Positions 37,141 through 50,345 are shown, numbered from the stretch's first letter. The stretch is 64,000 nucleotides of DNA from Pelodera strongyloides (GCA_036852015.1 JAANDG010000214.1:155130-219129); one strand, 5' to 3'. Numbers and translations are program-made. Notes: generated by a model from the letters alone, not told the origin.

Positions 37141-37559
37141 ATTCGCGCGCGCCTCGCTCTAGCGATATGGCTTTAGCTTCAGCTTTTGATTTTTATAAGT
37201 TAACGATTTCAATTTTTGAAGTTTAGGTTCAGATTGGCACTACACTGAATTAGCTTCATCTTTATTTTGAAGATTTTTATGAGATTCGGAGTTTAGTCGC
37301 TCGCTCGCCTCGCTCTAGCGATATGGCTTTAGCTTGAGCTTTTGATCTTGATAAGTTAACGATTTCAAATTTTGAAGTTTTGGTTCAGATTGGCACAACA
37401 CTGAATTAGCTTCATCTTCATTTTGAAGATGTTTTTGTGAGATTCGGACTTTAGCCGTTAGCTCGCTCGGAGGGCCTTCGGCCCGCCTTCGCTCGCCCGA
37501 CGTTCGCTATGCTTTAAATTTGAGCTTCGTATGTAATGTTACTTTTGAACTACGGCAAA

Positions 37560-38995
37560 TTTGCACGGCGACTAATTTTTGACGTCATAGATTCAGAATC
37601 AGAAGCGCGATCGACAATCTGTCTCTGATGCATGCTTCGCTTCAGAGTCGATTTGCATCGTTACTTTTGATCTACGGCGAACTTTCCACGTCGACTTGTT
37701 TTTAACGTCATAGATTCAGAATCAGAAGCGCGATCGACAATCTGTCTGTGATGCAGCTTCGCGTCAGCATTGGAGTCGATTTGCATCGTTACTTTTGATC
37801 TACGGTGAACTTTGCACGTCGACTTGTTTTTGACGTCATAGATTCTGAATCAGAAGCACGATCGAGAATCTGTCTCTGATACATGATTCGCGTCAGCATT
37901 AGAATCGATTTGCATCGTGACTTTTGATCTACGGTGAACTTTGCACGTCGACATGTTTTTGACGTCATAGATTCTGAATCAGAAGCGCGATCGAGAATCT
38001 GTCTCTGATACATGATTCGCGTCAGCATTGGAATCGTTTTGCATCGTGACTTTTGATCTACGGTGAACTGTGCACGTCGACTTGTTTTTGACGCCATAGA
38101 TTCTGAAACAAAAGCGCGATCGAGAATCTGTCTCTGATACATGATTCGCGTCAGCATTGGAATCGATTTGCATCGTTACTTTTGATCTACGGCGAACTTT
38201 CCATGTCGACTTGTTTTTAACGTCATAGATTCAGAATCAGAAGCGCGATCGACAATCTGTTTGTGATGCAGCTTCGCGTCAGCATTGGAGTCGATTTGCA
38301 TCGTTACTTTTGATCTACGGTGAACTTTGCACGTCGACTTGTTTTTGACGTCATAGATTCTGAATCAGAAGCACGATCGAGAATCTGTCTCTGATACATG
38401 ATTCGCGTCAGCATTGGAATCGATTTGCATCGTGACTTTTGATCTACGGTGAACTTTGCACGTCGACTTGTTTTTGACGTCATAGATTCTGAATCAGAAG
38501 CGCGATCGAGAATCTGTCTCTGATATATGATTCGCGTCAGCATTGGAATCGATTTGCATCGTGACTTTTGATCTACGGTGAACTTTGCACGTCGACTTGT
38601 TTTTGACGTCATATATTCTGAATCAGAAGCGCGAGCGAGAATCTGTCTCTGATACATGATTCGCGTCAGCATTGGAATCGATTTGCATCGTGACTTTTGA
38701 TCTACGGTGAACTTTGCACGTCGACTTGTTTTTGACGTCATAGATTCTGAATCAGAAGCGCGATCGAGAATCTGTCTCTGATACATGATTCGCGTCAGCA
38801 TTGGAATAGATTTGCATCGTGACTTTTGATCTACGGTGAACTTTGCACGTCGAATTGTTTTTTGACGTCATAGATTCTGAATCAGAAGCGCGATCGAGAA
38901 TCTGTCTCTGATACATGATTCGCGTCAGCATTGGAATCGATTTGCATCGTGACTTTTGATCTACGGTGAACTTTGCAAGTCGACTTGTATTTGAG
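37560..38995 (-). repeat. 129-bp satellite array, copy 2, long block
   Basis: About 11 units of the same satellite on the minus strand. Several consecutive units keep one frame open (38304-38801, 165 codons) encoding a 43-residue repeat with DRASDSESMTSK. No start signal, splice site or codon bias supports translation. Confidence 0.92.
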
Positions 38996-39935
38996 TTCGA
39001 AAATTCTGAATCCATAAGTCGTAGAATGATTCTGACTATTGATTTATTTTGGAGATGTCTCAAAGACGACCACACCACATTTTCACGTCGGATGCTTGAA
39101 CTTTAATTTTTGGGGTCAAAGTCCACTTTTGGAACATTTTTAATTTTATTTTATCGATTGATGACGTCGTTGAATTATTCTGAATGCATATTTTTCATGG
39201 ATTCATCTGAGTGTCTTCGACACCAGAGTCTCAGATCGATACCTCAATTTTCATTTTTTATTAAATTTTATATTTTGGGGTAGTCACGTGACTTTGTGAC
39301 CTTAATATCTCCGTTAATATCGATCGATATCGATTTTTTTTCGCAAACTTTTTCTCACAGATTTATTTGCTCCCCATATATGGAGGTTCTGGATGTCGTG
39401 CTCAAGTTTGATTTTTTGGCACTTTGCCAAGGCTCACTACTGTGCAGACCTGCGAAGGACTGATATCGATTAACAAAAAATAACCCTCTCTTATTTTTTG
39501 CCCTAGTTCTCATAGCGGCCGTAGCTAAGGTCTAGCTGAACGTTAACCGCAAAATCTGAAACGTGAATGACTGACTGACAGACAGAACTCGTCTATAGAA
39601 GAAGGCTAATGTGATGAAAGTTTATTCATTTGATGAACATTCATAAAAACCATAAAAACATGCAAACTCTTGAAACAAAGCCAAAGGATATAACATCTGT
39701 TTCAGAGAAGAGATCACAGGGCGAAAGTTATTTTGTAAGTAATAATCCACATTTGGCGCATGATACTAAAGAAGGAAAAAATCCGGATGTGGCCCTAGCC
39801 TAGGTAGGCACGCAAAACTTACATGAAGTATTGGTCGAACTAGGGATGCTATTAATGAATTAGGCTTAGGCTGAACTTCAACACAGTAGGGAAAAAGTAC
39901 AATAACCGGTTTAGAATAATGAGCGAACGTTTTAA

Positions 39936-40135
39936 AGTGGTATGACATGTGGTTTTTAGAAAATTATAGTGGACAGTCACATAAAATGTATTAAATTAAA
40001 ATTTCTTTTGTATTTCTGAACGAACAAAATACGTTGTCTGTAGCCAAAATAAACACAAAAACAAAATAAAATACGTAGTCTGTAGCCCAGTACAGTATAC
40101 TGTACATGCTTCAAAAACCACGTGTCATATCGGGA
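39936..40135. mobile_element. MITE family A variant, TGGTATGACATGTGG ends
   Basis: TTAA at 39932-39935, left AGTGGTATGACATGTGG, right CCACGTGTCATATCG. Same variant as 42152-42240. Confidence 0.65.
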
Positions 40136-40230
40136 CCTGACAACTAATTATTACAACACTAAGTATCACAGACGTATTTTTTGAGAAATATGTACTAGAA
40201 AGACTATGAGTATGAGACTCGGTACATTGA

Positions 40231-40403
40231 AGCGAAATAACAGCTGGTTTTGGAAAGCTATATTGGACACGTGCATTTCCACATGTTGTAGGCAAATGGA
40301 TATAAAAATCGCGCAATATCATGTGTATTTGCATACGCATACTCTACATGAGAATACAGCGCCCAACATACGTTTCAAAAAACTGCTGTTATGTTATACC
40401 GCT
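40231..40403. mobile_element. MITE family A variant
   Basis: Left AGCGAAATAACAGCTGG, right ACTGCTGTTATGTTATACCGCT, then TTAA at 40404-40407. Confidence 0.7.
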
Positions 40404-41029
40404 TTAAATGTTAACCAAACAACACCTAATGGAATAAATTAGTTTCTTGAGCATATGATAATATGGTGGTAATGGCAATTGTCAAACATAATTACATAAC
40501 CGATAATTACGATGACAGTAATCGACTAATACACAAAAGAGTTGAAAGGATGAGGAACCGGAATACATAATAAACTGTGAACCCGTAAATAATACGAAAC
40601 TTTAAAACTCGACAAATTTTCAAGGGATGTGTTCATTCCAGCTTATATTCTTATTGTTACTTATCGATCCCACGTGGATAAACAATGATAATATGTTTGT
40701 TTATGTTGTTTTACAAAGCTTATCCGTGTAGAAAACCGACAGAAAGGATATATATGCAAGACCTCTTGACGGGATGATAATATCCCTTTACAGGAGTTCA
40801 CATATAATATTGCCAATTGGTATGAGCAAAGGTAACCTTTTTGTCAGCCAAATTTGCTAGTTTGTGTAAGCTATGCACTTGGTTTTAGTTAGGATACTGT
40901 TCTAAGTATGTAAAGTGAAGGGGTAGGGTCATCCCGCGAACACTTTGTAATAGCCTTTCTGTCACCACTCTAAGGAACAATGTGCTATGAAGCAGTAATT
41001 AATAAAACTATAAGTCATTGATCTATTAC

Positions 41030-41166
41030 CTAAACCTCTTGACTTCGTAATGAGCGTGGAAAACTACTCGTCTGCCCAGTTTCCAAATTGTAGGCTCCGC
41101 CCCTATCTTCCATCTTTCGTTGATAGGGTCTCGGCGTAGCGGCGTCAGGAGTGAAGCCGTTATTGT
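41030..41166 (-). CDS. Candidate alternative terminal exon of paralogue 2
   Basis: Acceptor TTTTTTCAG at 41167-41175 is followed by an open frame to TAG at 41030-41032. It enters in the same phase as the main last exon (two bases completing a Gly-Lys-Asp junction). Its residues include FTPDAATPRPYQRKMED; the main last exon has TFPDAATPPEKPHP, so the two exons share PDAATP. The exon could be spliced in place of 41836-42107 to swap the cytoplasmic tail, or belong to a separate duplicated gene whose other exons are lost. No AATAAA was seen close downstream. Confidence 0.45.
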
Positions 41167-41812
41167 CTGAAAAAAATCAATATAAACAAATTGTTCTTAT
41201 TTATAAATGTGCTGCAAATAAACCATTGTAACTCTCCACAGCATCAACGTGCATGGTTTCACACTAACTTCTGAAGTGTGTCCGAGAGAATTACAACAAA
41301 AAATCGATATTTTGTTCAGACCAACACAAATTAACAGAAAAGAGAGAGAGAACACTGCACGAAAGAAGTGGCACACTGCACGATCGGTCACCATCAGGGT
41401 CGGTTACGGTATCGGGATGAAATTGAGGTTTTGGTGAGGAATCGGCTACACGGTTTCCCTTTGGCGTCATACTGCGTATGACTGATTGATCGGAATGTTC
41501 TCGAAGAGTGGTACGGTAGGGCGAATAGAAGACTTCTGACAGAAGGGCGGCGCCTATGCAAATTAGCACAGAATATGGTCTTTGCTGTACTAGGGTATTA
41601 CGTCACGCATGGTAATTACTATGGTAATTACTAATGTACGTTCAACCATTACATTTATGAAGACATCCTGAAAGGGATAGAACCAGCGATACTAGCAACA
41701 CAAGATAAGGGTCTAGAATTTATTTCAAGGTGTCATAATCTGTGATCTGAACCAAACCCACCAAACTTATCTAGACATGCCGTAAAAATCAATGTCTAAC
41801 TAGTATCGATTC

Positions 41813-41818
41813 TTTATT
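41813..41818 (-). terminator. Polyadenylation signal of paralogue 2
   Basis: AATAAA on the minus strand 18 nt after the stop at 41836-41838, the usual compact spacing for a short 3' UTR. Confidence 0.5.
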
Positions 41819-41835
41819 AGCCAGCAGACAGAGTC

Positions 41836-43797
41836 TTATCGATTACCTGCAATCCTAGCTCCGCCTCCTCCGTCTCCGTACCTCCGCGGAGGTTCATATT
41901 CCATTGGTATTACAACCTGTTGATGCATTGGTTGTTGCGGGTTAAATATCACAGGTTCAGCCCTTCGGTACCCGTCTCGTTTGTTAGTCATCGGAAAAGT
42001 GCCCGTGTTACCGTACTGCGGATTGAGCGGATGCGGTTTCTCCGGCGGCGTCGCGGCGTCCGGAAAGGTCGACTGTGATTCGTCGAGGATGGGCACCTTC
42101 TCGGTGTCTGAAAATCAGGGTTCCCAGGGAAGAGATAGATGAAAAGTTTAAAGCGGTATGACACGTGGTTTGTGAAACGATGGTCAGTGAAAAATTGACA
42201 TATCCATATCATACGTTTCAAAACCACTTGGCATGCCGCTTTGAGAATGATATTTTCCCGAAACTACTGATTATTGATTTTTTTCACAGAAGTTGCAGTA
42301 GCGAAAAAAAGAGATAATCGATAGTTCCGGTAAAACGAAAAGAAAAGCACCCACTTGTGACCCGAATTAAGGAAAGTATTCACATTTTAGTTTCCACACT
42401 ATGTTGCCCAAAACGTGCCACGGCACAAAATTGATCGAAACCAGTAAAAAATGTTTTCAATAAATAACCAAGCATTCCAGTCATTATAATTATCGGCACA
42501 ACAGATGGTTAATTTTTTTAGTGAAAGAGTGAATAATCACATTTTACTTTGAATTATTGAACTTTCTAGACTGCTTGGATTAAAATTGGATTATTAAATC
42601 CAGATAAAATTCAATTATTTTATAAATAATCCTCACCTTTCCCTCGAACGATCACGTAAATCGCGTGAATTTTCGTGATTAAATTCAGGAATAAAACAAT
42701 GGAAAGAAGTATGAAGACAATTATTAACGTGATGAATAACATGTAGAAAACCCAGGAGTTTGGTACCTAAACAACAATAATTTACATAATTTTCGGAATT
42801 CTACATTTATTCAATAACCGTAAGATATTTCACACAGTTTTAATCACAATTACAATTTGAAACTTTTCCGCAATAATTTGGTTATTGTATTTCTTTATCT
42901 TTACCTCAAATTTTATACACTAAACAACATGTGCATAATTCGATAATTCTTTCGAACTGGAATATATCAACTATATAAACTTCTCGCTGGCGTACCTCGA
43001 AGACAAAATATCTAGCCTAATTTAAAAAATAATAATTAATGATTGAACTCTAATAATTAATCTAAATGAGAATAAATATGTTACCTGTGAGACAGAATCT
43101 CCAACTTGTCCCGTTACGGCGGCGGCATCTGTAGCCACCTTCGCTACCGACTGAAATTTATTGATTTCTGACTTTTTCTATTATTTTCGTCTTTAAAGCG
43201 AATTACCGGTCGGTCTCAAATAAAAAATTCGAAAAGAGGAGGAGTAAACAACCGTGCGTTTACCGCCGTTTTCAAAATGTGCATTTTTGGACTTTTACTA
43301 GCCAAATTCAAAATATTTTGTCAACATTTCGTCATTTGGATGCTTCGGAGTGTGTGATCATTTGAAAAGGCCATCCCTCGATTTTTCCGGGGCCGTGCTA
43401 GTATTAAAATCAGCAAATCGCCGGAAGCGAATTTTCCCACACAAAATCGCAAAAAATGGTTGTTTGAGAACATTTTTATACAAGATCCGCTTATTTGTTT
43501 GTGTTTTTATGTTTATTTTCGTTTATAACTTTTTTCAAACTATTTTTGGTGAAAAAACCCCAAACCGGGTGGTATTTCGCTTTAAATTTAAAGTAATCAT
43601 AAAAACTTTAAAAAAAATGTTTTCTTATGGGTAATCCCAAAGGAAGCGGCGATAAAAATACTTACACTATCAAAGTTATCCAGCGTAACATTTATCCGTC
43701 CAGTTATGCCGGCTATTTGCGAGTTTATATGATTTACCAGCCGTCCCAGTTCAGATAACGTGTTACTAAGTTCACTTATCGTATTGTCCACGGACAT
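41836..43797 (-). CDS. Small single-pass membrane protein with N-terminal helix, paralogue 2
   Basis: Unrecognised family, paralogous to the gene at 24901-32994. Exons 43666-43797, 43085-43150, 42637-42766 and 41836-42107, in phase, give 199 residues. The start reads MSVDNTISELSNTLSELG, followed by more heptad-like sequence to about residue 66. The second exon (AAVTGQVGDSVSQ) aligns with SSVASQVHGIARQ of paralogue 1, and the third begins VPNSWVFY against FPDAWLYY. One membrane helix lies at about 73-94. The 90-residue tail is Pro/Gln-rich with EYEPPRRYGD and a Gly run near the end. The ATG follows TTTTCAG by 2 nt. An alternative last exon in the same phase lies at 41030-41166. AATAAA (minus strand) occurs at 41813-41818, 18 nt past the stop. 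Confidence 0.65.
42152..42240. mobile_element. MITE family A variant inside paralogue 2
   Basis: Short (89 bp) copy with AGCGGTATGACACGTGG and CCACTTGGCATGCCGCT ends, in the intron between exons 42107 and 42637. TTAA on the left, TTGA on the right. Confidence 0.75.
43197..43581. mobile_element. MITE with family A ends, longer interior
   Basis: 385 bp, TTAA at 43193-43196 and 43582-43585. Ends AGCGAATTACCGGTCGG and ACCGGGTGGTATTTCGCT; the interior is unrelated to the common 165-bp form. It lies in the paralogue 2 intron between exons 43150 and 43666. Confidence 0.8.
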
Positions 43798-43799
43798 AA

Positions 43800-46140
43800 C
43801 TGAAAAGTAAATGTTAAAAAATATAAATGTCTTATTAAATTTTCTTTTCACTGACGAGGGAAAGGCAGCATGTACGCATATATTACCAGAATAAAAGCAA
43901 CAGTTGAAACGTATTCGGTACTTTTCTTCTCGATGCTTACTGGTAAGTAAAGAAACGAGCACATTTTATGAAAAAGCAAAAGTTAGCTTCATTGCTCTAG
44001 AAATTCCAATAAAATAAGTGCACAACTAGGTTTTTATTCTAGTCTGTTGGATTTGCATATTAAATAGACGAGTGAAAGTGAAGTATTAAACAGACAAGAA
44101 AGACAAAAAAAGTTTAAAGTTGAATGTGCAAGATAATAGAATGACGATGATTTGTATGATTAAGAAACAATAAATAAGAACTAACAATTCCCTTACTAGC
44201 CCAGCGTGCAACCACTTCAAACCCGCCAAAAAGTTAGTCTATGGCGGCTTATTGTTACGCTCTACGTCGATTTCAATAGGCGGATTTCGATTTTTCGCTG
44301 TGAGATAAAGCTATGAAAAGGGTGATGCTTTTCGACTGATACCAAAGTAGCTTCACTGAAAATTACTCAGTAGCTGACCAATAAATAATGGCATAATTAA
44401 AAAGCTAAAAGACTACTTTGACAACAAGTTTTGAAAGTTCTTGACAATTACAAAAGGATCGAATTGAATGAATTAAAAATAGCAGAGAACGCGCCTTGGT
44501 CCATGTTCTACTCAAACGTTGTTTCAAGGGAAAACAATGCCGTTGTACAGTATCTGCGTACAGTTTTGGAAATGCGCAAAAGCTTGCGTCGATGACAAAA
44601 CCATTTTCCGTATTCTTCCTTTTGTTGTGCGAGTGTCTGAATTGCCTAGCGTTGAATACATGCAGCAAAACGCGATTCAATAGCTTTACAACCCATTTTT
44701 CCGAGATTTAAGTTTTTTGATTAGATTAGAAAGCATATAATTTTGGAAGAACATGAGCGTTCGGTTTAAACAATAAAATTATGTTTAGAGAAGTGATGAT
44801 AGAAAACAGATAGGAAAACATGGAAGAAAGTTAAACTCTCTAGTTAAGCTTTGAAAGGAAAGAGAGACATTCCGCAAATATAAGAATAAATATTGTTTAT
44901 TTATTCTTATAATTGTAATATAATTTTTGTTTTTACATTGATATATCTACCGGGATACAAACGAGCACCTAATATTCTGTGGCACCACTGAAAATAGAAA
45001 ACACACGCAAATTCTGAATATCTGCATCAAAACTCGATGGTGATGTGTCATGTAAAGGTAAATAAAGATGACAATCACTATAGATAAGTTTGACGAATTT
45101 TTCTTTAACACGAAAAAAAAGAATGGTATGAGTCACAAAGAATAAACAGGCAGTTCGAAAATTTGTTTCTGATTAGGGAGATTTTTATGGCTAAAGAAGA
45201 TTGCCTTATGAAAAAGTATTAAAACTAGTAGGTTTGTAAACCAAAAAATGTAACGTCACTATTGAAAAAAAATAGTTTACTGTACTAAATCTTTATTTTT
45301 TGGTTATACAGTACAGAAGTAACAGAAGGACCGCGCTGATTATGGAACATATACGATGTATACATATAAACTAAAAGTAAGAAAGTTCTTCAATCCTCAC
45401 ATCGATTTCCGTTGGGAAAAAACATCAATTTTATTGTTTTTATCGAATAATTTGTGAATAGACGTCCGGAATACAATAAACGCGCGCAGAATTGCAGAAT
45501 GCTCAACTAGTACTAATTCCAGTGAAATAGAATATAAATACACTTTTTGCGATTTTAGGCAATTTATATCTGTTATAAAGGTAAAGTCATAAAGGTAAAG
45601 GTATTTAGGATAAAGGCGTGGTTTATAAAGAAACCATCTAGCAATATTAAACTATGCAAATGAAAGAAGAATCAGCTGGTAAGATAATTGAATCAAATAA
45701 GCTATTATGCATATTATTCGAATAAATAAATAATTATTATTAAAAATTTCAACAAAAAGTCCAACTTGGTTCATAATCCTAAGATCTTAGTTTTACTTCA
45801 AAAAACTGAACCGCAGTGCATCGGTAGAAATTTAACTGTGTTCTATAGTGCTGTACTATGAGTCATTCTGTCAGATGAATTCTATACATAAAATATCGAT
45901 TTGCTTATCAGTTCAGGCTTTTCTGTGGTTTCGAACTTCACTACGGAAAGCTTGATATAAAATGGGAAGCATTGGAGATAGGCACTTGCATACGTGGCAG
46001 AAACACGATAACCGGCAAGGTGTTGCGAAAAGAAACAGAAGAATAAGGTTGAGAATGAAAATAGTAGTTCACATGTAGGTATAAAAATATTTAACTATTA
46101 AACATATTACAAAGACTCATTGTTGAAGCAAGAAAATCGT
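43800..46140. other. Upstream region of paralogue 2, nothing recognisable
   Basis: AT-rich; no exon, RNA gene or repeat recognised. Confidence 0.4.
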
Positions 46141-46150
46141 TCACGCTTAA

Positions 46151-46313
46151 AGCGAAATACCGGCCGGTTTTTGAAACGCATCGAGTACACCAGCATTCTT
46201 ATGCAGCTTAGGCAAATGGAAATAAATTAGAATAAAAAATCGAGTTAAATTCGAGAAATTAGCATAAATACGTAGGCATTCAGTTGCCCATAATGCGTCT
46301 CAAAAATGGGCCG
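46151..46313. mobile_element. MITE family A copy
   Basis: TTAA 46147-46150, left AGCGAAATACCGGCCGG; right end degraded (GGGCCGGTAACTC). Confidence 0.8.
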
Positions 46314-46810
46314 GTAACTCAAAAGTTGCAATCTTTGTTTTTTTTTCTGTCGCACATTTTTGTTACACCGTGACCACCACTGTACGGTTGGTCAGGTGTG
46401 CGTGCGAATTTATGCATACATAACGTTCTTAGTGTAGCGAAGCTTGAATGGAAACAATTATTCTCGCATGTATAGTTCTATTGTCTAAATGGATCTATAT
46501 CTATATCCAATAAAAAAACGTTTTATTTGGTATCGATTGATTCTTATTCAAAACGTCCCTTGCGCCTTGGGTAAAAAATATGAACCAAATAGAAGAGTTC
46601 AAAAAGATACGGTTAGGTCATGAAACCTTCAAAATGAGTCACTGAACAAACCACCCCCGTTTTCAACCCGTCGAAGTGCAGTCGAAAAGCCACTTTTTTA
46701 TTGTTTCTATTCTGAAGCAAGCAACGAGAAGAAGGATCAATGATACGATCCGTCTGTGCAAAGAGACGACTTTGTTTCCGATATAAGATTAGCTGCTTGC
46801 GAACCCGTTC

Positions 46811-46943
46811 ACCTCTCTCTCTCTACTTTTCTCTCTCTCTGTCTCTCTCTCTTTTTCTTCATCTCTCTTTACCTCTCTCTCTCTGTCTCTCTCTCTATCT
46901 CTCTCTCTCTATCTGTCTCTCTCTCTCTCTTTATCTGTACCTC
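46811..46943. repeat. CT microsatellite
   Basis: About 130 bp of CTCT with GT and TTT interruptions. Confidence 0.9.
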
Positions 46944-48532
46944 CCTCACTAAACTACGGTATCAGAATCCGCGCTATGTTTGTCCGACTCATTCATTTAT
47001 TGACCGCCGCCAATCACTTGGGTGGAGAAGTAGTCAAATACCTTCATTAGAAAGAAGACAGACTACTCACGAGCTCATTATTGCGCAACCGTAAAATATT
47101 TTAAAATACACAATATTTCGAAATATTCATGATGCGCTACGCGTTGACATTAGATGATTAGATCCTAATATAAGATTTTTGGTCTCAGGCGACTCAGACA
47201 TTGCCAAAAGTAATTCAAAAACGGTACCAATCCGCTAGCCTTGGCATGGACGTGTGGAAACGAGAAACCATGGCCATGAAAAACAGAAACATGGATGAAC
47301 ATGTGTTTCGATATGCTTACATTCCTAATCATTTTTTTTGTAAAGCACAAATAAAACCATTCGGCAGATTGAAGATAGCGGTTTTGTAGAAAAATCAAAG
47401 TTCACACGTAAACATAAAGTAGAACGCACAAAGGCTCACGCGTTTTATAACTTTCCATAGAAGAAAAGATAAGAAAAGAACGACGAATTGAACATTAAAA
47501 ATAAAACATGTAAAGAATAACCATGAATAAATAAATATTGCCGGTAATAACGAAAAATGTGATGGTGTATGGTGACACTTCAAAAAGTCTTGGACACAGA
47601 TAGAAGCATTAAAGGTTAAAATACATCCTTGCGTAAAAATAGATAGTAAATTCTTGGATTTTAGCTCCCGAACAAAAACCACAAAGGCCCAAAAAAATGA
47701 AAATCTAATGAAATTGGAATCTGTGAAAATGAAGTATTCATCGAAAAACACCGAGACGTATACAAAAATCGATGGGTACCATACAGTGATCAATTAAAAA
47801 AATTGGAAAAATTGGAAAATCTAAAAATCAATAAATCGATAAAACCGCGTCATAAAAAGATAAATCAAGGAAAAGATGCTGATAGTAGTCATAGAATAGG
47901 AAGCCGAAAGTCGGAAGTTGTGCAAAGGGGTTGTGCACTTGTGAGCACAATATTTACACTGCAACACAGCACCTCCTTGTCTGACCTGAACTGAACTGAG
48001 AGAAGACGTTCCATTTCAGGAAATAGATTGTGTAATTATCTAATTATCATTAGCCTCAAGCCCAAACTATGCTAAGGAGCCACAGGTTATTAATTTAAAT
48101 TTTGTTCGAATATGAATATTTTGACTCTACAAATGCGTGGCCAATAAATATACTATGCGTGGTACCTCTAGAAGGAAATGTAAGGTAAAGATACTAGAAG
48201 TCGAAAATACAGAATCTATTACCCCAGCGAATCCCCAACATTGAACAAGGCATAGTGAAATCAAAGTAAAATAAAATCATGCATAACAATGTAAATATAG
48301 ATTCGTACAATAAGCAGACACATAAAAAGATTTTCTGGGTGGACAAGCAGAATTTTTGATGTTTCTCGTTGATACGAATAAATAACATGTTGTTGGATAT
48401 ATGCAACAATAGTAGTGGCCAATTAAGGTTCAGATCTAGCTAGGGTCCAGCCGGAGGGTATGGGTGTCAGAATAGAATTCTATACTCTCTCTCGCTTGCA
48501 TCACACACATACTGTTTGCATTTCTCTACCTT

Positions 48533-48597
48533 TCTCCTCTCTCTCTCTTTCTCTTTCCCTCTCTCTCTCCCCCCCTCTCTCTCTCTCTCTCCTCTTT
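48533..48597. repeat. CT microsatellite
   Basis: About 65 bp of CTCTCT with a C run. Confidence 0.9.
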
Positions 48598-49154
48598 TAT
48601 ACCTACACCTGGATGGCAGACCGACAATGGTCATTTTGTTTGCTTATCGGACAGCGATGAAGCACAACTGGCAGGCAAGACGTCAAGGGTTCGGATCCGG
48701 TCCGCGACGATAAACAAGCATCAAAAATGCGGTAATTCTTACAATAAGGTAGCCCGCAGCGCAATTGTTTTCTATCTTATTTATAACTTACAGTATGGGT
48801 ATACACATTCTAGTAGTTCGCGACTTATGGTTTTCAGGCGAATTATGCGACAAACAGACAACACTGTGAACGCATGAACTGAACGAAAACACACTTCCGC
48901 GAGGCACAATTTAAAGTTTACATAAACAAGTAAAAGGGGTAATTATCAAATAATTATCATTAGATAATTATCATTGATCTAATTTGTCGGTCTAGATAAG
49001 AAGTCTCCTTGGGGTGTCTGTCGGTAGATGGCCGCATGAGAGGACAAACAGATGGAGGGAAACAGACACTCACGATCGAATCTCGAAATACAAATAAAAT
49101 CATTAGAAGGTGGAATATACAGCATTACAGCATTCTGATCGGGGAATAAGGGTC

Positions 49155-49156
<2 letters not shown>

Positions 49157-49216
<60 letters not shown>

Positions 49217-49247
49217 AGAGAAAGAGAGAGAGAGAAAGAGAGAGAGC
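49157..49247. repeat. GA microsatellite
   Basis: About 90 bp, the longest almost pure GA run in the window. Confidence 0.95.
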
Positions 49248-49379
49248 TAAATGTATCTAGAAATGAAGGGTATATTTGCCAGCAATGGATGGAAATTCTA
49301 TGGCGAACTTCAATCAGCGGTGCATCAAGTTAGTAATGTTAATTACGAACAAAACCCTGGCTTCTAGGGTAGACTTTAA

Positions 49380-49811
49380 AGGATCGCAGTCACTACAAAA
49401 TCGTCTTTTTTCTTCGAGTTTAGTTGTACTTAGTAAAGAATAGAGACAAATACTTTACCAAAATCGAATAATTTGAATTCCAACTCAGGAAGTGAACAAG
49501 TAGAAAAGTAGTTCTACTTAACTACCACAGGATCACGAAACGTGTTCATACAGCTGCTTCCCGATCGGGAGTATGCAAATTATTTCGGCAAATATCTGCA
49601 TATTATATCTTTACATATAATGCAAGGGTCTGCAGGCATATCACTACACGTTTCATAATCCCGCGGTAGTTAATTAGAACTACTTTTCTACTTGTTCACC
49701 GCCTGAGTTGGAATTCAAATTATTCTGTTTTGGTAATGTATTTTTCTTTATTCTTTACTAAATTCAAGTAAACTCGAAGCAAAATGATGATTTTGGAGTG
49801 ACTGCGATCCT
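49380..49811. mobile_element. MITE family C copy, 432 bp
   Basis: TTAA at 49376-49379 and 49812-49815. Ends AGGATCGCAGTCACT and GTGACTGCGATCCT. Inner arms AGTAGTTCTACTTAACTACC and its complement are also inverted. Confidence 0.9.
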
Positions 49812-50036
49812 TTAAACATATTCCAAAATGTCAAATGTACATTTCCAGCTCCTGAAGCCTCTTTATTTAAAGTCAGCATTAAAAACGAAAGGTAAAAAAC
49901 GAAAGGCGGCAGTTATCGTCGCACTGTCTGTGTGTAAGTTTACCGAAAGAATAATATTCCGCACTTCGCGGCTCCTTCTACTTGTCCGGAAAAGTGTGAA
50001 AGGAACCTTTCCGGAGAGAAAGGGAGAGCGAAGGGT

Positions 50037-50037
50037 G

Positions 50038-50074
<37 letters not shown>

Positions 50075-50075
50075 A
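50037..50075. repeat. GA microsatellite
   Basis: About 38 bp of GAGA. Confidence 0.9.
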
Positions 50076-50283
50076 GCGGAAACTAGTCGTAAGTGATTCC
50101 GGAGTCCACTTCTGTACAACCGCCCTTTCCGCATCTGAAGTAAGTCGGCATGCGAGACTGTCTGCCCAGCCCGGGTACATACATGAAGCACGGAGCAAGG
50201 ACTAAAGGCACATTGGATTTGAAATAAAAATCTTCGATTGTAATAAAACATACTCCACATCGCTAGGAAACTTAGATTCGTCA

Positions 50284-50345
50284 TAGCGCAAGGACAAGTG
50301 CCGCGCATGCTAACCGCACGACGCAGGTTCAATTCTACAATTCTA
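50284..50345 (+). other. tRNA-like fragment
   Basis: TAGCGCAAGGACAAG resembles an A box and GGTTCAATTCT matches a B box, 45-50 nt apart. No complete cloverleaf; probably a SINE head. Confidence 0.3.

Larger units (their letters stand above)
35922..39614 (-). mobile_element. Non-autonomous Helitron, copy 2
   Basis: Same family as 26112-32261, opposite strand. 5' end TCACATTAGCC at 39614, 3' CTAG at 35922-35925 preceded by the same GC hairpin; flanks are A and T. It shares the 5' module (39614 to about 39000) and the satellite array. Its interior repeats: array, 3' module (about 37560-37140, ending short of CTAG), array again, 3' module. No protein-coding gene inside. Confidence 0.8.

Noticed and set aside
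38304..38801. 165-residue repeat protein on the minus strand
   Set aside because: It is the 129-bp satellite read in one frame; the unit length is divisible by three, no start or splice context, and stops in copy 1.
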